From contig JAGLDI010000129.1 in assembly GCA_023145655.1 (NCBI GenBank), positions 1 through 8,064 on the forward strand: a stretch of 8,064 nucleotides of DNA, written 5' to 3'. A program made the translations under genes and the position numbers. This document shows positions 1 through 6,513 of this stretch, piece by piece. This DNA comes from Desulfuromusa sp. GTDB taxonomy: Bacteria > Desulfobacterota > Desulfuromonadia > Desulfuromonadales > Geopsychrobacteraceae. Position 1 is the first letter of the stretch. Every line of letters begins with the position of its first letter. The notes under the pieces were generated by a model. The model was not told the DNA's origin, made no database searches, and saw nothing but the letters and a program-made list of their open reading frames with translations.

Positions 1-324
1 ATGACCTGGGCAGCCATTACCGCAATTATCCTCGCCTTCATCGGCAAGTTGGGTGGCTTTTTGAACTCGATTCCCGTTCCAATCATGGGTGGGATCATGG
101 TTCTGTTATTCGGCGCGATTGCCGTTATCGGCATCAATACTCTGGTTAAAGCTGGAACCGATCTGATGCAACCGCGCAACCTGGCTATTGTCGCTATAAT
201 TCTGGTTTTTGGCATCGGTGGAATGACTTTTGATCTTACCATTGTTAAGCTGGGCGGGATCGGTCTGGCAGGGGTTGTTGGGGTGTTGTTAAATCTGATT
301 CTTCCGGCAGGCAATGACGCCTGA
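1..324 (+). CDS. uraA: Uracil/xanthine permease (NCS2 family), C-terminal part
   Basis: This is the last 107 codons of a nucleobase permease that imports uracil (or a related base) with protons across the inner membrane. The window begins inside the gene, in frame; the ATG at position 1 is almost certainly an internal methionine, because the family is about 410-430 residues long. Four hydrophobic stretches are visible (about residues 2-17, 27-51, 61-80, 83-104). The segment with IPVPIMGG (residues 24-31), followed by LLFGAIAVIGI, matches my memory of the conserved C-terminal region of UraA, where PVPVMGG lies near the end of the transport core. The gene ends with TGA at 322-324, followed by a strong hairpin terminator. 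Uracil is the likeliest substrate, but xanthine/uric acid members share this region, so specificity is inferred. Confidence 0.85.
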   Translation: MTWAAITAIILAFIGKLGGFLNSIPVPIMGGIMVLLFGAIAVIGINTLVKAGTDLMQPRNLAIVAIILVFGIGGMTFDLTIVKLGGIGLAGVVGVLLNLILPAGNDA

Positions 325-374
325 TAATTGAGGGCAACAAAACAAGGCTGAAGGTATTTAGCCGTGAAGTCTAC

Positions 375-407
375 AAACGGGGTGAGCCGTACAGCTCACC
401 CCGTTTT
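375..407 (+). terminator. Intrinsic terminator after the permease gene, possibly bidirectional
   Basis: A perfect 13-bp inverted repeat pairs 375-387 (AAACGGGGTGAGC) with 394-406, around a 6-nt loop (CGTACA). It is followed by TTTTGTT on the plus strand. Read on the minus strand the same stem ends in TTTG, so it could also stop transcripts of the convergent DUF1015 gene, although it lies about 170 bp past that gene's stop codon. No stronger terminator is visible in the convergent gap. Confidence 0.85.
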
Positions 408-464
408 GTTATCAGACCCTAATTTAAATACTTTTTCTATAGTCTCTATTATCAGCTGTGGTGA

Positions 465-493
465 GTCTTCACCGCCAGAGATGCAGAGAAGAC
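465..493. repeat. Possible remnant of a dispersed intergenic repeat
   Basis: Read on the minus strand this stretch is TTCTCTGCATCTCTGGCGG followed by TGAAGAC. From memory this resembles a repeat seen in gaps of many bacterial genomes, of the form CTCTGCGTCTCTGCGGTGAA. The block is also bounded by a 6-bp inverted repeat (GTCTTC at 465-470, GAAGAC at 488-493). Only one copy is present, so repeat status rests on memory and needs genome-wide comparison. Nothing else supported is seen in the convergent gap between 408 and 576. Confidence 0.3.
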
Positions 494-576
494 ATGAGGA
501 TTATTTAACGGGAGGTTCGCTCCACAGGGTATTGGTTTGTAACACCGCTTATCCATCAATTATCTCCGAAAAATTA

Positions 577-1908
577 CTAGCAAATTCTCCGGCATTCCAG
601 ATAAAAACGTTTCTCATCCGCCTCCCCCAGCGAGAAAGTTTTACGCGGCAATGCCCCATCCAGCACAATTGTTTTGAACAAATCATGCTTAGAGATAGCT
701 GGCAGGTAAAAACCGGCACTTTCTGGCTCACTCCCCAATTCTGTCACAGTCTGACTGCCGTGAATGTAATCAATCCGAACCGCAGGATTATCTTCAAGAT
801 ATTGATTGAGAAAAGCCTGCAGGGTTGCCACCTCAAGGGTAAACTCGGGCGCAGCAACTTCACAGACCCCGAACTGCCCAGCAAAAACCACCGGAAAAGC
901 ATGTCCATCTTGCACTTTTGCTGCTAAAACTTCAGCTTCTGACAAATCGGCACAGAAGGTCATCGACAGCGGCGTTCCACGACCGGAAAAAAAGCTCTCC
1001 ATCTGCTGCGTAAGGTGATCACAATCAACATTGAATAGCACCCGATGAATAGCTTCAAATTCAAGACCGGGATCATGGACATTGACCAACTCAACCAGGG
1101 CAAAACGAGCTGGGTGATTCATCACCGTTGCAGGGTCATCAGCCTCTTCCTTCAGTTTTGTCCAGATCGCTTTCGCAGTAGCAAATGAGTGATTGCCGTC
1201 TCCCATTGCGTAGAGCATCACTTCACCATCAACAGCATATTTTGCACGATAGGCGGCAGGGTCAGCCAGTTTTTCCAGTGCAGTGGTAATTTGAGTGATC
1301 AGTTCCGGTTGATCAACTTGATATCCTTTAAGATGACCGCCATTTTCCAGCAGGTCAAAATCGTAAACCGTTTTCAGAGTTTCATTAAACAACGGTTCAA
1401 TGACCGTTCGCTGTGGATCATCGATCAATACCATGATGTGCGGTAATTCAATCGGCGCATTCTGCCGCACCTTGATCCGTGGTGGCAAGCGGTCAATTAT
1501 GGTCCCTTCTGTCGACCGAATCAGGCTTTGTGCCCCTTCAGTGTAATCGTACTGTTCCAGATCAAGTGCCAGAATCAACCCTTTACGTGACGCAACGGCT
1601 GCAGTTTTACGATCCACCAGAATAAATCCGGGCGGTTGTTCTTCCAGACTACCATCGGCCAGATAAGCTTCCATTGCCCGGTTGATGGCTGCAATCCGCT
1701 GTTCAGTATCTTCAGCACCTAAATATGCTTCAGGAAAAACCAGGTTCAATGTTGAGATATTTTCTGCCGTCTGTTGCTCCAACCGCTGCCAATATGCCTG
1801 ATCAGAAGTATACTGATCACAAGCAATCACCGCCCAGTGCTGCATATCTGTCCCTTTTTTCGGTAGCAAAATCTTCGGCACCTCCACCCCGATATTTTCA
1901 AAAACCAT
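577..1908 (-). CDS. DUF1015 family protein, function unknown
   Basis: This 443-residue protein looks soluble: I see no signal peptide or membrane segment. It belongs to the DUF1015 family (PF06245), recognised from several conserved blocks: LLPKKG near residues 14-19, IACDQYTSD at 28-36, the RSTEGTI/DRLPPR block at about 131-144, and the hallmark GDGNHSFATAK at 236-246 (DGNHS or DGHHR in relatives). The length fits the long subfamily I associate with Firmicutes and some deltaproteobacteria. The polar Asp-Gly-Asn-His motif suggests a catalytic or ligand-binding loop, but I know of no firmly established reaction and assign none. The start is ATG at 1906-1908, with AAGGG 7 nt upstream on the minus strand. 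It is transcribed away from the cobalamin operon and converges on the permease gene, so its place here says little about its role. Confidence 0.85.
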   Translation of the reverse strand: MVFENIGVEVPKILLPKKGTDMQHWAVIACDQYTSDQAYWQRLEQQTAENISTLNLVFPEAYLGAEDTEQRIAAINRAMEAYLADGSLEEQPPGFILVDRKTAAVASRKGLILALDLEQYDYTEGAQSLIRSTEGTIIDRLPPRIKVRQNAPIELPHIMVLIDDPQRTVIEPLFNETLKTVYDFDLLENGGHLKGYQVDQPELITQITTALEKLADPAAYRAKYAVDGEVMLYAMGDGNHSFATAKAIWTKLKEEADDPATVMNHPARFALVELVNVHDPGLEFEAIHRVLFNVDCDHLTQQMESFFSGRGTPLSMTFCADLSEAEVLAAKVQDGHAFPVVFAGQFGVCEVAAPEFTLEVATLQAFLNQYLEDNPAVRIDYIHGSQTVTELGSEPESAGFYLPAISKHDLFKTIVLDGALPRKTFSLGEADEKRFYLECRRIC

Positions 1909-1973
1909 CTTCTATCCCTTTCTACTCCCAACTGAGCAAGACCGCTGTTTCAGAAAAAACCCAAGGTAGCATG

Positions 1974-2003
1974 ATTTCATGCAGGGAGAAAAGCATCTCT
2001 CAA
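1974..2003 (-). promoter_or_regulatory. Weak candidate promoter for the DUF1015 gene
   Basis: On the minus strand, TTGAGA (plus coordinates 1998-2003) lies 18 bp from TGAAAT (1974-1979), giving 5/6 and 4/6 matches to the sigma70 boxes and a leader of about 58 nt before the ATG at 1908. This is the best candidate I found upstream of the gene, but the -10 is poor. Confidence 0.25.
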
Positions 2004-2004
2004 A

Positions 2005-2033
2005 AGTCTGACCAGCAAAAAAACCATCAGACT
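2005..2033. repeat. Inverted repeat in the divergent spacer
   Basis: AGTCTGA (2005-2011) and TCAGACT (2027-2033) form a perfect 7-bp inverted repeat around a 15-nt A-rich centre. The outer CTCAA (1999-2003) and TTGAG (2043-2047) are also complementary. It sits just upstream of the candidate DUF1015 promoter, so it could be an operator or simply an RNA hairpin. It has no run of T long enough for a convincing terminator. The rest of the spacer between 1909 and 2155 shows no supported gene. Confidence 0.3.
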
Positions 2034-2117
2034 GACAAGGTCTTGAGGGACAGAATGGAGAAGGGCACCTTCAATCATAAAAACAACGATCCCCTTGCCA
2101 GTTAACTTTACTTCATC

Positions 2118-2129
2118 CATGCAAGCATG
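2118..2129. repeat. Short palindrome upstream of the btu promoter
   Basis: CATGC-AA-GCATG is a perfect 5-bp inverted repeat with a 2-nt centre, flanked by further complementary CAT (2114-2116) and ATG (2131-2133). It lies about 27 bp upstream of the -35 box at 2156, a position where an activator could bind. It may equally be chance. Confidence 0.25.
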
Positions 2130-2155
2130 AATGTATTATAGGAATATTTGTGTGC

Positions 2156-2184
2156 TTGACAGAAGGTGAAGTATTCATTTATAA
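2156..2184 (+). promoter_or_regulatory. Sigma70 promoter of the cobalamin uptake operon
   Basis: A perfect -35 box TTGACA (2156-2161) is separated by exactly 17 bp from TTATAA (2179-2184), a 5/6 match to the -10 consensus. Transcription would start near 2191, about 14 nt before the first paired base of the riboswitch aptamer. A promoter this close to consensus suggests high basal transcription, with control exerted mainly downstream in the leader RNA. Confidence 0.8.
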
Positions 2185-2204
2185 GCAAAACTACAATTGA
2201 ATCG

Positions 2205-2400
2205 TTTTACGGTGTTTAATAAACATAATAGGGAAGAGAGGTGCAAATCCTCCGCGGACCCGCCGCTGTAATCGAGTGAGAACCTGCTAGTTGAGGTTCA
2301 ATCGGACAATATGTCACTGGTGAACATACCGGGAAGGCGGTCCGTTTCTTCGGCAGAAAACAGTGTCGAAAACTCGTAAGTCAGAAGACCTACCGTGAAA
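2205..2400 (+). promoter_or_regulatory. Cobalamin (AdoCbl-type) riboswitch aptamer
   Basis: The leader contains the ordered conserved blocks of the cobalamin riboswitch (Rfam RF00174 type): GGTGCAAATCC (2240-2250), GCGGACCCGCCGCTGTAA (2254-2271), GTCACTGG (2313-2320), ACCGGGAAGGCGG (2328-2340), and a B12 box AGTCAGAAGACCTACC (2379-2394) that differs from the usual form by CCTACC in place of CCTGCC. The closing helix P1 can be drawn as 9 bp pairing 2205-2213 with 2392-2400, including one G-U pair. The complete core and long peripheral arm fit the adenosylcobalamin class, but ligand preference among corrinoids cannot be read from sequence alone. Binding should lower expression of the downstream btu genes. 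Confidence 0.95.
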
Positions 2401-2518
2401 CACAACCACCAAGTACTCTGTATATCTTAAATCTTTGCAAGATGCGAAGAGTTAGGGCGCACAGAGGACAAGATCTCCCCGGGCACGGGAGTGTGGATAT
2501 ACGCGGCTATAAATACGG
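2401..2518 (+). other. Structured leader between aptamer and terminator (expression platform)
   Basis: This 118-nt stretch holds three nested inverted repeats. GTATATC (2420-2426) pairs with GATATAC (2496-2502), extendable at both ends by a G-U pair. Inside lie a hairpin ATCTT-TGC-AAGAT (2431-2443) and a hairpin CTCCC/GGGAG (2475-2479 with 2487-2491, 7-nt loop). Together they can form a closed branched fold. It may supply the loop that kisses the aptamer, or the antiterminator, but I could not find an obvious long antiterminator strand complementary to the terminator stem. An ATG at 2491 lies in frame with btuB but has no ribosome binding site and falls in this RNA, so it is not taken as a start. 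Confidence 0.5.
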
Positions 2519-2554
2519 AAAACCCGCACCTGCTACAAGGTGTCGGGTTTTTTT
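2519..2554 (+). terminator. Riboswitch-controlled intrinsic terminator (attenuator)
   Basis: AACCCG-CACCT (2521-2531) pairs with AGGTG-T-CGGGTT (2538-2549), leaving one bulged T at 2543 and a 6-nt loop (GCTACA). A run of seven T (2548-2554) follows, and four A (2519-2522) can lengthen the stem. The terminator ends 44 nt before the btuB ATG and leaves its ribosome binding site free, so the switch most probably works by premature transcription termination and not by hiding the ribosome binding site. Confidence 0.9.
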
Positions 2555-2598
2555 ATTGCGCACTGTCCAGCTCCTCGGGGGAAAACAGGAGGAACAAA

Positions 2599-4413
2599 AT
2601 GAGGAAATGTTTCATCGTACTATCTACCCTGCTTCTGACCGCAGGAACACTCCAGGCAGAAGGGGTAAAACTGGATCCGATCGTGGTCACGGCAACCCGT
2701 ACCGGAACCCCGTTGAGCCAGATTGCCAGTTCTGTCACCGTTATCACCGCAGAAGAAATTGAGGCAAAGCAGCAGCCACTGGTCATTGATCTATTGCGGA
2801 GCGTACCGGGAGTCTACATCTCTCGCACTGGTGGACCCGGGGGAACAGCCTCTATCTTCCTTCGGGGCACAGACAACCAACACTGTCTGGTAATGATTGA
2901 CGGCGTTGAACTCGCTGATCCCTCTAGCGCTGGAGCAGCCACTAACTTAGCCAATCTGACGACCACCAATATTGAGCAAATTGAAGTTGTTCGTGGGGCA
3001 CAGAGTGTCCTTTATGGTTCTGATGCGATTGGCGGAGTCATCAATATTATCACCAAGAAAGGCGGAAAGAACCCTGCAGGCTATGTCTCTATCGAAGGAG
3101 GTTCCTACAATACCTGGACAGAAAAAGGTGGTTTTTCGGTTGCATCAGAGACAGGGCATGTCTCCTTTGCTGCATCCAATAGCAATTCAGATGGTTTTTC
3201 TGTCGCCAATGAAGATGATGGCAACAGCGAAGATGATGGCTATAAAAACACCTCATTCTCAATCAATAGCGGTGTCCGCCCCAGTGACCTGTTTGACCTC
3301 AATTTTACGGCAAACTATACCGATGCTGAATATGATATGGATGGGTATCCAGCTCCTTTATACCTTCTCGCCGATACCGATGAAACCACCGTTACCAAAA
3401 CCTTCATCGGCCGTCTCGAAGGGACTCTACATTTACTCGAAGACCGCTGGCAAACAACGTTTGGAACGTCACTGACAGAAATTGATCGTGACTATCCCGA
3501 TTCAACCTGGGCCACAACCTTCAAAGGCGAAAAAACAAAATATGAAATTAAAAACCACTTTATATTCAATTCTCAACAATCTTTTATTATCGGGGCAGAA
3601 ACAGAAACTGAAACAGCCAAAGCTGACTCAAATGTTGATGAAGATACCACAACAAATGCTATCTATTTGCAGGATCAACTCTCTATTGGTTCATTCGATG
3701 CAACCGTTGGGGTTCGCTATGACCGTCACGATGATTTTGGAAATGAAACAACTTGGAGAGGAGCCACCGGGTACACCTTTAAAACAACCGGCACCAGGCT
3801 AAAAGGCTCAGTCGGAACCGGCTTCAAAGCTCCATCCCTCTATCAACTCTATGACTCATGGTATGGGAACCGAGACCTCGACGCAGAAACCAGCCTCGGC
3901 TATGATATCGGGATTGAACAAAGCCTGCTTGACCACAGTCTGATTTTGCAGGCAACCTGGTTCAAAAATGACATTGATGACTATATCCAATGGGATCCGA
4001 CCGGGTTTCAGAATGCCGGAGACATCACCACCCAGGGGGTTGAAACCGGATTGGAGATTTACCCTTACGATTTCATCGACCTCAGGTTCACTTACACCTA
4101 CACCGATACCGAGGATGAAGATGGCGGCAGACTTCTCAGACGGCCCCTGCATACAGGGAGCTTTGATTTAAATCTTTACCCCATGGACGGAAAACAAATC
4201 GGCCTGTACCTCCTGTACGTTGGCGAACGAGATGATAGCAGCGAAACCCTGGATGACTACACCGTGGTGAATCTTGCAGCGTCACACCAAATCACTCCTC
4301 ACCTGAAAGGTTTTGTTCGAATCGATAATCTTTTTGACGAAGACTACGAAGAAGTTGCCGGATATGGAACGGCGGGTATATCAGGCTATGCGGGAATCAA
4401 ACTCTCTTTCTAA
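2599..4413 (+). CDS. btuB: TonB-dependent outer-membrane cobalamin receptor
   Basis: This is a 604-residue precursor of a 22-strand-type TonB-dependent receptor, which would import cobalamin or another corrinoid across the outer membrane. The start is ATG 2599, chosen because AGGAGG (2587-2592) lies 6 nt upstream and a signal peptide follows at once (residues 1-20, ending LQA). A TonB box LDPIVVTATR (25-34) precedes the plug domain (about 38-155), with the typical LLRSVPGV (65-72), IFLRG (86-90), VMIDGVEL (98-105) and IEVVRGAQSVLYGSDAIGGV (128-147). The beta-barrel fills the rest and ends in phenylalanine (KLSF), the usual outer-membrane assembly signal. An Asp-rich loop (NEDDGNSEDDG, 204-214) sits where BtuB binds calcium; that equivalence is inferred. 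Cobalamin specificity rests mainly on the upstream riboswitch and the btuFCD neighbours. Confidence 0.93.
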   Translation: MRKCFIVLSTLLLTAGTLQAEGVKLDPIVVTATRTGTPLSQIASSVTVITAEEIEAKQQPLVIDLLRSVPGVYISRTGGPGGTASIFLRGTDNQHCLVMIDGVELADPSSAGAATNLANLTTTNIEQIEVVRGAQSVLYGSDAIGGVINIITKKGGKNPAGYVSIEGGSYNTWTEKGGFSVASETGHVSFAASNSNSDGFSVANEDDGNSEDDGYKNTSFSINSGVRPSDLFDLNFTANYTDAEYDMDGYPAPLYLLADTDETTVTKTFIGRLEGTLHLLEDRWQTTFGTSLTEIDRDYPDSTWATTFKGEKTKYEIKNHFIFNSQQSFIIGAETETETAKADSNVDEDTTTNAIYLQDQLSIGSFDATVGVRYDRHDDFGNETTWRGATGYTFKTTGTRLKGSVGTGFKAPSLYQLYDSWYGNRDLDAETSLGYDIGIEQSLLDHSLILQATWFKNDIDDYIQWDPTGFQNAGDITTQGVETGLEIYPYDFIDLRFTYTYTDTEDEDGGRLLRRPLHTGSFDLNLYPMDGKQIGLYLLYVGERDDSSETLDDYTVVNLAASHQITPHLKGFVRIDNLFDEDYEEVAGYGTAGISGYAGIKLSF

Positions 4414-4430
4414 TCAGCACAAATTGTTCT

Positions 4431-4464
4431 AAACTGGGGCTGGCAACCAATCAGCCTCCAGTTT
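4431..4464 (+). terminator. Stem-loop between btuB and btuF (partial terminator or mRNA stabiliser)
   Basis: AAACTGGGGCTG (4431-4442) pairs with CAGCCTCCAGTTT (4452-4464) as 7 + 5 bp with one bulged T and a 9-nt loop. Only four T follow (4462-4465) before ATATC, and the btuF ribosome binding site AGGA begins at 4471. The weak T tract suggests partial termination or protection of the btuB transcript end from decay, giving more receptor than transporter. This role is inferred. Confidence 0.6.
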
Positions 4465-4480
4465 TATATCAGGACATACT

Positions 4481-5359
4481 ATGCGTAATAATTTCATTCT
4501 TGGGATCATTTTTGTTCTGCTATCCTCTTCTCCTCTGGCAGCGACCGATTTCACCGATGCCGTGAATCGCCAAGTATCCCTCCTCCATCCCCCACAACGA
4601 ATCGTCTCCCTGGTTCCCAGCATCACCGAAATTCTATTTAAACTCGGCCTTGAAAAACGTATTGTCGCTGCGACTGATTTCTGTACCTACCCCGAAGCTG
4701 CACTGCGACTGCCAAAAGTTGGCGGTTATGCCGACCCCAGCCTGGAAAGTATCCTGTTACATCAACCGGACCTGGTCATAGCTGCCGCCGACATGAACCG
4801 TCCGGCACTGATTCGCCGGTTGGAGTTAATGCATATCCCTGTTTACGTGGTTCATCCACAGACGGTTGAAGAAACACTTAAAACCATTCAGGACATCGGT
4901 CACATTACTGGAGCAGAAAAACCGGGACAGCAGTTAGCCGACTCTATCAAGCTGAGAATTGAGAAAATTCAACAGCAGGTGTCCGCATTAAAACCAAAAA
5001 CAACCCTCGAGTGCGTCATGCTGCAACCACTGACAGTTGCCGGGCCAGATACTTTTATCGCCGATATCATCGACATTGCCGGAGGGAAGAACGTTGTCCC
5101 AAAAGGACCATCCCGCTACCCGACCTGGAATACTGAGGCATTATTAACTGTCGACCCGGAATTTATTATTGTTTCAACTTATTCAGGACAACCAACGCCA
5201 AAACATTTTTTCGACCATTGGCCGCAATTACAAGCAGTACGCAATCAAAGAATTATCCAGATCGAAGCGGATTGGATCCACCGCCCGGGGCCGAGGATGA
5301 TTCTCGGCATTGAAGCACTGGCCAAAGCTCTCCATCCAGACATTATCATTGATGAATAA
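4481..5359 (+). CDS. btuF: Periplasmic cobalamin-binding protein of the ABC importer
   Basis: This 292-residue precursor belongs to the Fe3+-siderophore/cobalamin binding-protein family (PF01497) and would deliver the corrinoid from the periplasm to the BtuC channel. ATG 4481 is preceded by AGGA (4471-4474) at 6 nt. A signal peptide covers about residues 1-21 (ending PLAA); there is no lipobox cysteine, so the protein should be soluble in the periplasm. The N-terminal lobe starts with PQRIVSLVPSITEILFKLG (38-56), then PKVGGYADPSLESILLHQPD (78-97), the family's standard opening. The C-terminal lobe includes DIIDIAGGKNV (195-205) and WNTEALLTVDPEFII (216-230). Glu89 and Glu219 lie in the two positions where this family carries surface glutamates that dock on the permease; I infer this by motif context. 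Heme or siderophore transport is possible from the protein alone, but the riboswitch favours cobalamin. Confidence 0.9.
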   Translation: MRNNFILGIIFVLLSSSPLAATDFTDAVNRQVSLLHPPQRIVSLVPSITEILFKLGLEKRIVAATDFCTYPEAALRLPKVGGYADPSLESILLHQPDLVIAAADMNRPALIRRLELMHIPVYVVHPQTVEETLKTIQDIGHITGAEKPGQQLADSIKLRIEKIQQQVSALKPKTTLECVMLQPLTVAGPDTFIADIIDIAGGKNVVPKGPSRYPTWNTEALLTVDPEFIIVSTYSGQPTPKHFFDHWPQLQAVRNQRIIQIEADWIHRPGPRMILGIEALAKALHPDIIIDE

Positions 5360-5516
5360 TGACGTCGCAAAAAATCCGACCTCCTATGTTGCAGCATCTT
5401 TTCAGGATCTCGACATACATATGTATGCCATCACCCCTGAAAAAATACTACGCCTTGTAGATCGAAATTTTTGCTTAGCCATCGGACTCTTTTTTTCGCA
5501 GAGTAAAAATGAATAA
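5352..5516 (+). CDS. Possible 54-codon reading frame bridging btuF and btuC
   Basis: A frame opening with ATG at 5352 overlaps the btuF stop (ATGAATAA, 5352-5359) and closes with TAA at 5514-5516, 8 nt inside btuC. It fills the whole 149-nt spacer. The predicted product begins MNNDVAKNPTSY and ends LFFSQSKNE; I recognise no domain, and only a short hydrophobic patch (CLAIGLFF) is visible. It lacks its own ribosome binding site and would depend on coupling to btuF. It might exist only to carry ribosomes to the poorly signalled btuC start, or may be chance. An alternative 33-codon frame begins at 5359 in another phase, which shows that short open frames occur easily here. Confidence 0.2.
   Translation: MNNDVAKNPTSYVAASFQDLDIHMYAITPEKILRLVDRNFCLAIGLFFSQSKNE
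5414..5427. repeat. Perfect 14-bp palindrome in the btuF-btuC spacer
   Basis: CATACATATGTATG is its own reverse complement. It could be a protein-binding site for an internal control point, but no promoter boxes of quality were found beside it, and AT-rich palindromes of this size can arise by chance. Confidence 0.3.
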
Positions 5517-6513
5517 ATCAAAGAAAGCAAATAAACGCTGGCTGTGGCAATTGCTGCTGTTATTGTCGCCCCTGCTGGCCATATTAATCTCACTTTCTGC
5601 AGGAAGCCTCGAGCTTTCCTGGAGCAGGCTGTTCGCTATTCTACTTCAAGGACCGGGGACTGATGTTGAGCAGGTTATTATCTGGCAAATCCGGCTCCCC
5701 CGAGCGCTCCTTGCGGGCCTCGTTGGAGCCGCCTTGAGCCTATCCGGGGTCACCTTTCAGGCAGTATTGCGCAACCCCCTTGCCGATCCCTATTTACTCG
5801 GAGTTTCCGGTGGTGCAGCTCTAGGGGCCGTCACTGCTCTGACTTGCGGCATTCAATCCCCCATCGTCATTCCTCTAGCTGCTTTTGTCGGAGCCCTTGC
5901 AGCGCTGCTGCTGGTTTATCTGGTCGCACAAGCCCACACCTGTTCCTCTCACACCCTGATTTTATCCGGCGTCATGGTCGGTAGCCTGGCTGCGGCATTG
6001 CTGCTGTTCCTCCTTTGGCGGGCACCAGCTGATGCAACCCGCCAGGCAATCTTCTGGCTGGCGGGAAACCTGTCTCTAGCTGACCCGGACTGGCTTTCCT
6101 GGGGATGGTTGTGGGTCGCCATTGGATTTCTGCTGCTCTGGTCACAATCTCTCAATTTGGACCTACTCACCCAGGGAGAAGAAACTGCTGCAGATCTAGG
6201 TCTGCATGTGGGCAGAACCCGTTTGATTTTGTTTACTCTGGCTGGAGCCTTAACCGCCTGTGCGGTTGCCCTGGCTGGGTTGGTCGGTTTTGTTGGTCTG
6301 GTGATTCCACACATTTGCAGATTACTCTGGGGACCGGGACATCGTCTGTTACTCCCGTTCTCTGCTCTACTCGGCAGTAGCTTTCTGATCGTTGCCGATG
6401 CCATCGCTCGCAGTCTCTACGCCCCGGCAGAAATCCCGGTGGGTGTGGTTACAGCAATATTGGGGGCACCGTTTTTTCTCTATCTGTTGCGACGTAAGGG
6501 GGGAGGGTTATGA
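5509..6513 (+). CDS. btuC: Cobalamin ABC transporter permease (FecCD family)
   Basis: This 334-residue inner-membrane subunit of a type II ABC importer (FecCD/BtuC family, PF01032) would form, as a dimer, the channel for the corrinoid. Many hydrophobic segments are visible, consistent with ten helices per subunit. Family blocks appear in order: RLPRALLAGLVGAALSLSG (62-80), TFQAVLRNPLADPYLLGVSG (82-101), the cytoplasmic coupling region GEETAADLGLHVGRTR (223-238), GLVGFVGLVIPHICRLLWG (257-275), and EIPVGVVTAILGAPFFLYLL (308-327). The length is normal. ATG 5509 is the only usable start after an in-frame stop at 5476-5478, yet its ribosome binding site is weak (CAGAG, 5499-5503), unlike the other genes here. 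The gene overlaps btuD by 4 nt (ATGA), implying coupled synthesis. A related siderophore permease role cannot be excluded from sequence alone. Confidence 0.92.
   Translation: MNKSKKANKRWLWQLLLLLSPLLAILISLSAGSLELSWSRLFAILLQGPGTDVEQVIIWQIRLPRALLAGLVGAALSLSGVTFQAVLRNPLADPYLLGVSGGAALGAVTALTCGIQSPIVIPLAAFVGALAALLLVYLVAQAHTCSSHTLILSGVMVGSLAAALLLFLLWRAPADATRQAIFWLAGNLSLADPDWLSWGWLWVAIGFLLLWSQSLNLDLLTQGEETAADLGLHVGRTRLILFTLAGALTACAVALAGLVGFVGLVIPHICRLLWGPGHRLLLPFSALLGSSFLIVADAIARSLYAPAEIPVGVVTAILGAPFFLYLLRRKGGGL

Noticed and set aside
364..927. Plus-strand 187-codon frame over the terminator and the DUF1015 3' end
   Set aside because: It overlaps the terminator hairpin and runs antisense to a well-supported gene; its sequence shows no domain and no start signal.
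1725..2105. Plus-strand 126-codon frame reaching into the divergent spacer
   Set aside because: Its first half is antisense to DUF1015, the rest is low-complexity Lys/Ser/Gln sequence without a recognisable domain or ribosome site.
2491..2598. N-terminal extension of btuB from ATG 2491 (36 extra residues)
   Set aside because: It lies in the riboswitch leader and across the terminator, has no ribosome binding site, and would bury the clear signal peptide that starts at ATG 2599 behind AGGAGG.
5949..6404. Minus-strand 151-codon frame inside btuC
   Set aside because: It is Arg/Pro/Ser/Ala-rich as expected for the antisense of a membrane protein gene and has no independent support.
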